DNA of 64,000 nt, taken from positions 1 to 64,000 of the forward strand of contig JAACJM010000293.1 of NCBI GenBank assembly GCA_013368315.1, in the 5' to 3' direction. The DNA is from Tetrapyrgos nigripes. Taxonomy: Eukaryota; Basidiomycota; Agaricomycetes; Agaricales; Campanellaceae. The notes under the pieces are model-generated. The model searched no databases. It saw only the letters and a list, made by a program, of their open reading frames with translations, and had not been told where the DNA came from. A program made the translations under genes and the position numbers. This document shows positions 10,926-21,893 of this stretch, in pieces. Position 1 is the first letter of the stretch. Each line of letters begins with the position of its first letter.

Positions 10926-11656
10926 GAGGTTAGGATGGTAAGGCGGAATACAAAGGGGGAATATGGTTTTTATCCTGCATAGCACTAGCTGTAACCGATG
11001 GGGAATTCCAGAATCTCGCGGTTATGGATTCACGTGTGCTGGAGTGCCTAAGATAAGGACTGTAAAAAGCGTTGCAATGCTCATAGGCTCCCATAAGATG
11101 GCCATCGTTTAGTGTCTTCAAAGCTTCATGGATTGACTCTCCAGCATCGTCCACAATGAATCATGATCGAAGAAGGGGGCTAAAAATATTCGTTTCTTCG
11201 ATCAGGGACCGTGATGCTGTAAGTACTAGAAATAGTAATACCGTCGCGATGCATAGCGTAGCCTTGGAATGGCGATCTGCTTCACAACGAGACACCGCTA
11301 GCAGTGCAAAATAGGACCCATTTTGAGTAATCTATGGTCCACCATCCAGTGGATGACGCCTCCTGCGTAAGCCAAGTCGTACAATCAGTGAATGGCAAAT
11401 ATCCCGCACCGGCGCATCATCAGTTCCCAGGATGCGCCATACCGTGCGGAATAATGACCAAATAAAGACTACGTTTTCGCCGCAACAATGTCCATTATTC
11501 GAGGAAAGGTGTTGAGTGCTTCAGACAGCTGTAAGAGGATGGAGGCAGTGGAGAGGTGGAGGCGAGGCGGCGAGGCCCCTGACGAGAAAAAGGACTTGGT
11601 TCCCACGAGCTTTGAATTCGCTGGTCTCGAAAATTACTCATTGTCAAGACACCAAA
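10926..11656. promoter_or_regulatory. divergent intergenic region HAK/MOB2
   Basis: A 0.73-kb spacer between two divergently transcribed genes, so it should hold both promoters. Short ORFs here have no recognisable product and no splice partners. I see no convincing TATA box or repeat. Confidence 0.4.
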
Positions 11657-12609
11657 ATGTCCTTCTTTAACTCGATAGGGTATGCTTTTCATATACCTAG
11701 CTTGCTGTTTCCTCATTTATCTTGTCCAGTCGTTCTATGACTAGAGCCCCAAGAGGGCCAAAACGATCTCCGACCCCAACATCTGCGACATTTCCTCCCG
11801 AAGTCACTTCCAATGGTTCAGCACCTCCCTCACCCGTATCATCACCAAATAAACCCTTATATCTCTGCAGTCCTTTTGTTGAAGCAGCGCTAGTGAAAGG
11901 AAATTTCAAGACCATTGTAATGCTTCCAAAATATGTCGATGTTATGGAATGGGTCGCCGTTAACAGTCAGTGTTTCCTTGGTATTACATGCACACATACT
12001 CACATCTACTTTCTAGTCTACGATTTCTACACAAATCTCAACGAATTCTACGGGGTGATAAGTGAATGTTGTACGCAACAGACGTGTTCAACGATGTCGG
12101 CAGGCCCAACGTATGCTCTCAATTGTCTGTCTTTCAAAACTTAACCCTGGACTTCCTCAGGTTGAACTATACCTGGATTAACCAAGATCGCAAGAGCGTA
12201 AACCTGCCCGCTCCAACATATATCGACTACGTTATGACATGGGTTCAAAACCTCTTGGACGATGAAGCCGTGTTTCCTACCAAGTCTGGTACGCCAAAAC
12301 TATTGTCTTACAATGTCCCTCGCTCATGTCCTTCCAGGTCAAGATTTTGCCCAGACCTTCCCTTCTACCATCAAACACGTATATCGACAACTGCTTCGTG
12401 TATTCGCACACATATACCATGCACATTACCATCAAATTCTTCATCTTCGTTCCGAGCCTCACTTTAATAGTCTGTTTGCTCATTTCTTGGCCTTTGGACG
12501 TGAATACGAGCTTTTAGAGATGAAGGATGTGAGAGGTGCTGCTTCAACACCTGTTGGGATTGGGGCTTTATGGGAGAGGTGGCGAGATATGGGGATATTG
12601 GAAGGTTAA
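11657..12609 (+). CDS. MOB2-type kinase activator, copy 1
   Basis: Mob1/phocein family protein, the coactivator of NDR/LATS-type kinases (Cbk1/Orb6 in fungi) controlling polarity and cell separation. ATG at 11657 starts MSFFNSIG; a short intron leads to RSMTRAPRGPKRSPTPTS, a basic Ser/Pro-rich N-terminus. The core follows: KPLYLCSPFVEAALVKGNF, LPKYVDVMEWVAVN, DFYTNLNEFYGVISECC. The zinc-ligand pairs appear as CTQQTC and HIYHAH, as expected for Mob folds. NLPAPTYIDYVMTWVQNLLD and VFPTKSG point to MOB2 rather than MOB1. Four introns of roughly 45-60 bp restore one frame to the TAA at 12607-12609. About 230 residues, the normal size. A close paralogue starts 248 bp downstream on the same strand. 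Confidence 0.9.
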
Positions 12610-12856
12610 TTGGTCTCTTTATAGTCATGGAGGAGTACGAGTCTGGTACTGGTGCTACTTTGCTTTTCTTTTATCGTTTAAATGCAACATTGTATCAGAG
12701 CATTAGAATATGCCCCAGTTTTCTGCACAAGTTGGTGTGAGCACTCGCAAAGACGATACAACAGCACGTTGCAATGAATTGAAATAGGAGATCTACGCGG
12801 TTGCCTTGTATCACGGACCTTCTCTTTCTCTTCCGCTCCACCAAAACTCGCTCAAA

Positions 12857-13867
12857 ATGTCTTCAATCTTCAAGTACGTTTCTATGCTCTTCTACTTTCT
12901 TCGATCTAGAAAGATGTTTTCAGTAGAAGCAAAACGCCAAGGCCCAACAAACGGTCTCCTACGCCTTCAGGCTCTCTATCTCGCAAGAACTCAATGACAG
13001 ATACCACCGGTGATGGATCATCAAAACCGCTGTATCTCTGCAGTCCTTTCGCAGATGCAGCACTCGTGAGCGGGAATTTCAAGACTATCGTCACATTGCC
13101 CAAATATACGGACATCATGGAATGGGTAGCAGTCAACAGTGCGTGCAGAGCTGTGTTTGATGCTAATCTTGCTGTGTTCTAATCCTACATGGTTATAGTT
13201 TTTGACTTTTACACCAATCTGAATGAGTTTTATGGTGCTATAACAGAATGCTGCACACAGCAGTCTTGCTCGACTATGTCTGGGGGTCCGAGGTGAGCTG
13301 GAAACAGGTTCTACGATATTCATCCGTCTGATCTGCTTTGGATAGTTTAAATTACATGTGGACAACGCCAGAGAGGAAACAGATATCTATGGCTGCTCCT
13401 ACGTATATCGATTCGGTGTGTTTTCATCCTTGATGTCTTTGACTGTAAGGCGTATATTGACAAAATGACAGGTAATGTCGAGCGTCCAAAATCTGTTGGA
13501 AGATGAGAGCGTGTTTCCAACCAAGTCAGGCGAGTAGAGGCCTCATCATATTCTTCTACGTACTCTCTGTCCTTACACAACGCCAACATCAGGTCAAGAA
13601 TTCAACCCCCAAACCTTCCCTGTCACCGTCAAACACATATACCGCCAATTTCTTCGAATCTTTGCCCACATTTATCACGCTCACTTTGAAACGATCCTGC
13701 ACCTTCGAGCTGAACCTCACTTTAACTCTTTATTCGCGCATTTCCTGGCGTTTGGGAGAGAGTATCAGCTGTTGGAGGAAAGAGATATCAAGGGTGAGCC
13801 CAGCGCCCCTGTTGGTGTTGGGTTACTTTGGGAAAGGTGGAAGGAGTCTGGGAAGTTGGAGCATTAG
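12857..13867 (+). CDS. MOB2-type kinase activator, copy 2
   Basis: Tandem paralogue of the preceding gene with the same exon layout. Start ATG at 12857 (MSSIF, then after an intron NRSKTPRPNKRSPTPSGS). The core matches copy 1 closely: KPLYLCSPFADAALVSGNF, LPKYTDIMEWVAVN, DFYTNLNEFYGAITECC. The zinc pairs CTQQSC and HIYHAH are kept. Differences cluster in the middle, with LNYMWTTPERKQISMAAPTY in place of LNYTWINQDRKSVNLPAPTY and SVMSSVQNLLEDE in place of YVMTWVQNLLDDE. Changes in this surface loop could alter kinase preference; that is inference. The C-terminus ends KESGKLEH before TAG at 13865-13867. All splice joins keep frame, so both copies look functional. Confidence 0.9.
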
Positions 13868-14107
13868 ATTTTTGGAGACGCAAGTTGCCTCGACAATGGT
13901 AAAATAAGGTATAGGAAAACTTGGAGGACTCTGGTAGCTGGCTAGCTGTGCGGATTTGGGACATCCATCTGTATTTTATACAAGGGAATTCTCAATGCGA
14001 TATTATCTTTTGACTCTCTGAGCGCTCGGGAAAAGACAGCACCAATATCTCATATATTCATGGAATGTAGTGGGAGAGCATGCATAGTCTACATAGTGTC
14101 ATGTTAT

Positions 14108-14632
14108 TTAAGCAGAGATGGTAACCTCGACTTCGACACCTGGCTCCAGGCTGATGCTGGTCTGTTGGGAGACGTAAGTAGTCATTAAAACTGCACTTAA
14201 GAGCTACTTACAATCTGCTTGACGATCTCACTGGAAGAGTGAAGGTCAATGAGACGCTTGTGGACCTTGAGTTCGTAGCGGTCCCAGGTCTTGGAACCTT
14301 CACCACAAGGCTAACAATTTTGCGTCAAGAACTGCAGGAAAGAAGGAGATCGAAGGATCACGTACAGTCTTACGGGTGGTGATCTTGAGGACCTTGGTGG
14401 GAAGTCGGACAGGGCCCTTAACACGGAGCTGCTTGTCCTTAGCTCTGTTGATGAGATCGGCCGAGACTGATTTCCTGTTCAGTAAAATCTCAAGCAACAC
14501 ATTTTCTAACGTACACTTTTCCAAGTTCTTGACGTTGCTGCTCGTCAAAGTAATTCTGATTTTGTGAAGCTTTTGGGTTGGGACGGCACCAGCAGCGTCG
14601 TATTCTTTCTCTCCTTTGGCGACGTAACTCAT
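14108..14632 (-). CDS. 40S ribosomal protein uS10 (RPS20)
   Basis: Cytosolic small-subunit ribosomal protein uS10. The start at 14632 gives [15 protein letters not shown]. The conserved body follows: [40 protein letters not shown] and [15 protein letters not shown], then after an intron [19 protein letters not shown] and [14 protein letters not shown]. The last short exon reads [17 protein letters not shown] and ends with TAA at 14110-14108. Three introns (near 14475-14515, 14310-14365 and 14170-14210) restore the usual ~120-residue protein. It is transcribed divergently from the MLP1/TPR gene. Confidence 0.95.
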
Positions 14633-14900
14633 TTTGGAACTTGGCTAATGAGTCAGAAGGTGACTAGAGAAGCAAAATCAGTGATTTCAGACCAAAGAGC
14701 AGCACTTTACTGACCCAAAGTAGCGTATGTAGGTTTTGAAGTTGTGTGTATGCCAAAAAAATAAGGTTCAGACTAAATAGGCGCTTATCTAATAATTTTC
14801 CCACGCGCCTCGACGCGCTTTCTCCATTGTTCTCCGAGTCAAAGACCACAAAGAACTTGTTGTTGGCCACAACGAGTTTCAAACTCTTTCGGCTACCACC
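14633..14900. promoter_or_regulatory. bidirectional promoter uS10 / MLP1
   Basis: A 268-bp spacer between two divergent start codons, so the promoters of a ribosomal protein gene and a nuclear-pore gene must overlap or abut. The uS10 5' leader may contain an intron (TAAGTT-type acceptors near 14640), but I could not fix it. No motif was recognised with confidence. Confidence 0.5.
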
Positions 14901-17900
14901 ATGGTTGACACTCGCAGAAAATCAAAAGCCGCTCATGCGGACAGCGACGCTCCGTCAGGGAGCACCAGCACCGATACTGTCACCGTTCCAATCCCCGAGG
15001 CCCTTGACGTCGAGAGTCTCAAGAGTCTTATTCCTGATGTTGACGTCCATTCACCTTCACCAGAGGCTATAGTCTCTCTCTATCAGTTTCTCCTGCAACA
15101 AGCTTCAGAGCTAGACTCTACACAACGCGAACTCGACGAAGCGCGTGCCGAAGCGGAGAGGAAGGATGTGGAGCTCGACCAGGCGCTTCAGGACCGGGAA
15201 AGTGGTTTCAAGGACTTGGAGGTGCAGTTGGAGAATCTTCAAGGAGAGTTGAAGATAGTCAAGCAGGAGAGGGACCAACTTTGTACGTGTCGTTTTTCTA
15301 CCCTATTGTCCTTCCAACTCATTGTTGTTCTAGTGGCGTCGCAAAGCGAGCTACAAGCACGGATATCTACACTGTCGACTTCGCAGTCGTCTTCTTCAAC
15401 TGAAGTGGAGACGTTGAAAGTTCGGTTGGAGGATACTGAGCGTGAAAAACGGGATTTGGTGGTTGTTATTAGTCGGCTTAAACAGGAGGGTGAACAACAT
15501 GAACGTAGGTCCTCTCCTCGACCTTGGCCGTTGACTTGCTTAATGGTTTCTGTACAGAGGAGATTCAAACACTTCGTTCCAACCTTAAAGAGGCACGGCA
15601 AGAACACCAGTCTTTGGAAAGTCAGGTTCGGGAAACCAGGTCAGGAGAGACTGCGACAAAGGTTCGTCCAACTGTTCATGTCCTGCAACCGGCGTACTTA
15701 GTTACTCTCAAACAGTTCAAAGTGGATTCACTGACCCAGCAACTACAATTGGCACAATCCGAAGTTGAACGACTCAATGAAGAACTTACCGCCAAGGCCA
15801 GTCAATTCACCGATTACCGTCGTTCCAAGCAAGCCGAACTTTCGACCCTGCAAGCCACCTACGACGACCTTACGCAGAAACATAGCTCGCTGGAAACTTC
15901 GATGAAGGCCCTGCAAGCTTCGTACACCACTCAAAACCACTCGCTAACTCAAGCCTTGACCAAGGTCCAGGATCTCACTGGCCAACTTGCTGAGCAAGAG
16001 GCTACGTACTCGAGCGAAGCCAATTCGCTGCGCAGGCTGGTCACCATGTTGGAGGAACGAGAAAAGCAAGCCAAAGAGATTGTGGACAACATTGAGCGAG
16101 AATGGGATGGTTTGGGGCAGAGGGCTGAGGAAAGGGAGAATGCGCTTCGTGATGAGATTGAGAGGGAGAAGAGGAGACGCGAGAATGCGGAGAAGAAGAA
16201 TGAGCAGCTGGAGAAGGTGTTGGAGAAGATGGGAAGAGGAGAACTGCCGTTGCCTGGTGACGGACCTGGTACACCCTCCAGGAGGGCTTCTGGCGCTCTT
16301 GACGAGGTTTCGGACGGTATGATGGGCATCAGTCCCACCGTAGCGATGGCTAGCCGAGTTCAGAGGAGTGGCAAGAGCTTCACTGAGGTATACGCAGACT
16401 ATGTCAAACTCCAAGAGGACTTTGCTCGTAAATCAGCGGAATACGACCATATGGACAAGACACTTACTGCTGTCCTTGCTCAAATTGAAGAGAGGGTGCA
16501 TTTTGCTTTCGTTTGCATTCTTCTTTACTTTTCTGACCGTTGTGTTTTAGGCTCCTATACTGTCCCAGCAACGGATAGAGTATGAACGACTTACGACCGA
16601 AGTTGCCCAAGTGTCCGCCGAACTCTCGCAGGCTATCGCAGACCGTGACGCTCAGGCATCTCTTGCCCAAGACAACGCTCAACGCCTTTCCAAGTCGACT
16701 CGTGAGAACGAGCTTCTCCAGAAACAACTCGACGACCTTGGACGACAAGTCCGTAACCTGCTCAAGGAAATCACCCGACGAGACGATCCCAACCTTCCAT
16801 CGGACGAGGAAATGGAGAACGTTCCCTCGGCAGAAGACGTCGAAACGGTCATTACCAACCATTTGGTCTTGTTCAAGTCGATAGACGGTCTTCAAGAACA
16901 GAACCAAAAGTTGTTGAAGATTGTTCGGGAGCTTGCTCAGAAGCTGGAGAGCGAAGAGAAGGAGTATCGCGAGACCATGGAGAAGGAGCAAGGCGAGGCT
17001 ATCAGGGAGGCACTCGAGGCAATGCAAGAGCTTGAGGCTAAGATGGAACGACAAAAGAAGGCTAGTGATAGTACCATTCAAGCCTACATGAAGGAGAGGG
17101 ATATGTTTAAGATGATGTTGGCTCGTTACCAGAAGGGAGAAGTGGTCAATGGGACCACTCCTCAGACCAACGGTGCTGGTCCATCTTCAGATCTAGAGAA
17201 GGAATTGGCCGACATTCAGTCTCAATTTGATGCATATAGGATGGAAATGGGTCATGATTCCGGCAGACTGAGGGATGAGGTTGTCAATGCGCAACGGGAG
17301 GTGGCTCAATTACAGGCTTCGCTTGCAAAGGGTCAAGCCAAGATTGAGTATTTGACAGGTATGATCTTAGCTCATATCTTCCAAAAAGGCGATTGCTTAG
17401 CTTCTGTCTAGAACACAATCGCATGAACCAAGAGCAGTACAAGATCCAAGGACAAGAGATGGATGATATCCGAACTCGCAATGCACAGCTCTTGGACCAG
17501 TGGACTCGCGTCGACATTGACTATCAACGTGCTAGTGAAGAATTGGTCTCTGCGAATGCTCGTGTCGAACAGCTTCGGAACGAAAGTGCCAATCTCAGGG
17601 CTGAGAAGAAGATCTGGGAGGTAAAGTGAAACACCGTCATTGCTCTACGTAGTCGTCTTATATTCCATTGCAGAGTATACAAGGTCGTCTCGTCGAAGAG
17701 AACAAGACTCTCGCCATGGAACGTTCTTATCTTTCTGACCTCATGAACAACGTGCAGAAGATGCATAATGACCTGGAGAGGTCAGGAGAGAATGATAGAA
17801 GAAGGCTTGAGAGCCAGCTTCAGCTCATGGAGAACCAGGCGTATGTCGCTTTCTATGCCTATCTTTATCTCGCTAACTTGATCTTCAGACAAGATCTTAG

Positions 17901-20900
17901 GGTGCAGTTGACTCAGGAACGCGACGCTGTTCGTAACATCACTCTTCAGAAAGACATCGAAGTCCGAGAGCTTCAGAACCGTGTGGAGAAATCAGTGCGT
18001 CTCAATCATCGAGCTTACGTGCTCATTTTTCTGACCAGTTATACAGGCGCAAGAGTTGGCCAAAACCCGAGAATCGCTTGTCATGGCTGAAACCAGCAAG
18101 ACTCATCTGGAAGAACGAATCGGTGACCTCAACAAGCATCTGCAAGGCAATGAGGAAAAATTGGCTGTCTATGAGCGAAGGCCTGGTGCCATCGGCAACG
18201 CTGGACCAAGTGCCACTTCCGTCAGCCAGGATATGAGTCGAGAGCAGCAACTGGAGGCCGAGGTTGCTGAACTGAGGTAAGTTTTCAACCCTAATTAAGT
18301 ATCTGCTTTGCTCACGATAAGCGTTAGGTCTGCCCTCAAAGTCGCCGAGCTTGACCTTGCTACTGCACGAAGTCACGTCCAACAATTCAAGGAAATCAGT
18401 CAGGCCAACGAGACTGCGCTTAGTGACCTCAACAACACCTTTGACGAGTACAAAGCCTCGACAGAAGCACAGATTGCCAGACTTGAGGTATGCAACTTAT
18501 ACCTGGACTTTTATTAACTTCCTGACTGATGCCGTTGAACAGTCTGAACGTGCTGGTTTGGAGGAGAAGCTAGCCTCTGCTCAACAAGAATTGGCTTCGA
18601 TGACGAGCAAGTACAATGAGGTGCAAGGCACCTACGAGAACGAGCGGGTTGCGTGGACAAACGACAAGAAGTTGTTGGAGGATATGATTGCAGAGTTGAG
18701 TAGTTCTGAACGGGTATCAGAGACGGATCGTACAAGCCGTGAAAACGACTTGAGACAACAAGAGGAACGTGCCAAGGTCAGTATGGCTAGGTTTTTTCAT
18801 GTTGTTCATTTTTGCTAAATTGTCTATGACTAGAGCGCGGAAGAGCGTTACTCCAACGAGGTCATTGCTCACGCTGAGACCATCAAAGCCCTCGACAACT
18901 TGAAGAAGCAGTTGACTACCATTCAAGCAACTGTCCGTGAACATCAAACTTCGGCTGAGACTGCCAACTCCAAGTTACTCAATTCTCAAGTCAGTTGGAG
19001 TCAGCAGAAGGAGGCACTTGACAAGGAGGTGGCAGATTTGAAAGCACGGTGAGTCCTCCTTATTTCTGCGATCTCACTGTGCTCATTTTTATCTCTACTA
19101 GTTGTGACGACATCACTAAGCAGAACAACCTTCTCCACCACCACCTCGAGTCCGTCAGCTCACAGGCAGCTCGCATTAGACAAGCTGCCGACACCAACGT
19201 ACCCGCTGATGCCGGAGGAGAGGCACAGCCTGCTGACGGTGCCGACACCAAACTGTCAGAGTTACGTTCCGTCGTCGCTTACTTGCGCAAGGAGAAGGAG
19301 ATTGTCGATCTCCAGCTCGAACTCAGCAAGCAAGAGAACACTCGTCTCAAGACTCAGATTGACCACCTTCAACAGACGCTTCATGAGACTCGTCAAACGT
19401 TATCGGAGGTTAATCCATTTTTTTTTGTCAGTTTACAAGCATTTCTAATGGACTGGATTTGCAGGAGAGAGAACGTGCCGTCGAGAATGCTGCGTCTACT
19501 GCTCAACACAATGAACTTGTCGAGAGGATCAACCAACTCAACATTCTGCGCGAGAGTAACGCTACGTTACGGGCAGATTGTGAAACTCACCAGAAACGTT
19601 CCAAGGCTCTGGAAGAGAGATTGAAGACCCTCCACAAACAGCTTGAGCCAGTCAAGGAAGAGGCTAGAGTGGCTCAAGCAGAGCTGCAGGCCAAAGTAGC
19701 CCAAGTCAAACGTCTGGAAGAGGAGAACAGGCGTTGGCAAGAGCGTAATCAGCAGTTGTTGGGCAAAGTGAGTTTTATGTTTCATTATGGGCTCTACGTT
19801 TCTTATGCGGTTTTCAAGTATGATCGTATCGACCCCTCCGAGATGCAAGCGTTGAAGGATGAAATAGAGCAATTGAAGACGCAGAAGGCCGAGGTAGAAA
19901 CCACCGTTCAGCAGCGAGATGAGGAGCTCAAGTCTTTGAAGGAGCATGTGAGTAAAATTGAATTTTATCATTTGATTGCAGACTCTGATCTCCCTTCAGG
20001 TTGAAAAGGTCGAAAAGAGCGTCCGAGATCATCGTGAAATGTTGACCAAGACCAACCAGAGCGCCAAGAATAGGATTGGTGAACTGAATAGCCAGAGATC
20101 GACATTGATGACACAGAAGAAGGAGTTGGAGACGAAGGTAGAGGCGTTGGAGACGAAGGTAGAGGCGTTGGAGAAGGAGCAGCAGGAGATGCAAGCGACC
20201 AAAGCTGCATTGGATGCACGGATTGCTAGCCTGGAGGCAGAGAAATCTGCTCTTGTTGCCGGAGGTGCGACTGCAGGCCAAGCGGATGCTGGTCAACAAG
20301 CTGTTATTGTGAGTTTTCTTCCTATCGTTGAGGGGGTACGTCTAACGGCTTTTGCACAAGACCGCACTCCAAGAGGAACGTGATAAGCTTTTGGCTGAGA
20401 AGTCATCCTGGACTGCTTCTGCGTCCGGTGATGCATCGACCACTGGTGCTGTTGACGACCAACTCAAGCAAGCGTGGGAAACTGAGAAGGCTACGTTGAT
20501 AAAAGATCGTGATGACGCTCAAGCTCAAGTCCAGGTGCGTCTTACCAGTATCTTCAGGAAAAAGGATACATTCTAACAATTTATTTTGTCTAGACTACCA
20601 AAGCTGAAGCGGAACGGTTCGCCAATGTGGCCCGGAACAACAAAACCGCATTTGTAAGTTATCGTACATTACTATTCTTCCTCGCTTCTGATCAATTCGC
20701 ACAGGACAAGCTACGGAGTGATACAGCCAGGATTCGTGCAGCAGACGCAGAGAAAGCTGCTGCCGACCTCACCGCTGCTGTCGAGAAAACTAGATCCGAA
20801 ATGCAAACGACGTCTGCTCCTTCTGACGAGCAAGTCAAGAAACTTCAAGAGGAGCTCCAGACCATTCAGCAGAGACTCACGCAGAAACACCAACAGGAGC

Positions 20901-21679
20901 TCAAGGCTGCAGTTGAGGCTGCTAAAAAGGAAGCGCCAAATGCAGGAGCGTCAGGTACTGATAGTGCCGCCATTGCTGCTGCCATCGCAGCTCATGACAA
21001 GGAGCGTGAAGCGAAGTTACAGGAGGAAATTGCAGCTGCGGTGGAAAGAGGAAGATTGGAAGCCGGTTCCAAGGTTAAGCTCAAGGATGCACAGATCCTC
21101 AGGATCCAAAACAGGTTGAAGGAATACGAGGCGCAAATATTGGCCTGGAAAGAGTCCGGTCTTCTTCCTCAAGAAGCGAAGATGCCTGGTCCTGCCGCTA
21201 GACCTCCACAAGCTAGTGCTTCAGTAGCAAATGCTGCGTCTTCGTCGACTGCGCCAGCCAATGCAGCGACCTCCACTCCTGCAGCCTCCAATACCCTCCC
21301 TCGTAAACCACCTGTCCAATCCGCCGCTGCCAACGCAGCTTCAGCGTCTGCTGGCCCTTCTGCTGCTTCGACGTCTGCTCCTGGCCCTGTCCCTGCTGTC
21401 GGTGTTGGACGAGGCCGTGGTGCTGCACCTACAGCTCGTGGCGCTGCTCGTGGACTTCCAATTCGTGGTGCTGCAGCTGGTCGAGGTGGTGCTCCTGCTC
21501 CTGCAGCGAAACTAGGACAACCTCTAAGCGGAGGTGTGCAGATACATGGCGCTGCCAACGCCAATAAACGACCAGCTGCAGAACCTGCTGAGAGCGATTC
21601 TTTGGCGAAAAGACTGAAGCCTGCGGCAGCGCAGAGTGGGCCAGTAAAACTGAATCGTCCAGGACCACCTCCTTCATAG
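14901..21679 (+). CDS. MLP1/TPR-like nuclear-basket coiled-coil protein
   Basis: A very long coiled-coil protein (roughly 1,900 residues after removing about 15 small introns) fitting Mlp1/Mlp2/TPR, the filament of the nuclear-pore basket that anchors mRNA export and surveillance factors. The start MVDTRRKSKAAHADSD at 14901 leads into heptad-rich Glu/Gln/Lys/Leu sequence such as ELDEARAEAERKDVELDQAL. The TPR/MLP-type conserved patches include DLSQ-like EIDRLREDVNQK-type segments and AMEKEQGEAIREALEAM-like heptads around 16.9-17.1 kb. The C-terminus is not coiled: Ala/Pro/Ser-rich, then RGRGAAPTARGAARG (RG-rich), then the basic pair NKRPA..AKRLKP, a likely bipartite nuclear import signal. The stop is at 21677-21679. 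Loss of coiled coil into a nuclear-signal tail matches the family layout. An SMC or myosin-like protein is unlikely, since there is no ATPase motif. Confidence 0.85.
20126..20167 (+). repeat. perfect 21-nt in-frame tandem duplication in the MLP1 coiled coil
   Basis: Two adjacent identical 21-nt units (20126-20146 and 20147-20167) encode LETKVEA twice. Seven codons equal one heptad, so the duplication adds one heptad turn and keeps coiled-coil phase. Confidence 0.85.
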
Positions 21680-21893
21680 TGATATCTTGCTGTTGTTATG
21701 TTAAGAGTTCTCTTTTCATCTTGCAATTGTATTTTATTATCGCATACATTAGTTGTAGTCTTGTATCAATCATGTTGGACTTCCCCTGACTGAATGAGTT
21801 ACGTAGATAGTGGCTGTGCTGATAAGATGAAAAAATATTCTTTCGGGCGACCTTTTGTGCAACCTCCGAGCTTGACTCGAGGTCCCTCAAAAA

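Noticed and set aside
11488..11740. Overlapping short ORFs before the first MOB2 gene
   Set aside because: They cover promoter and first-exon sequence of MOB2 in other frames.
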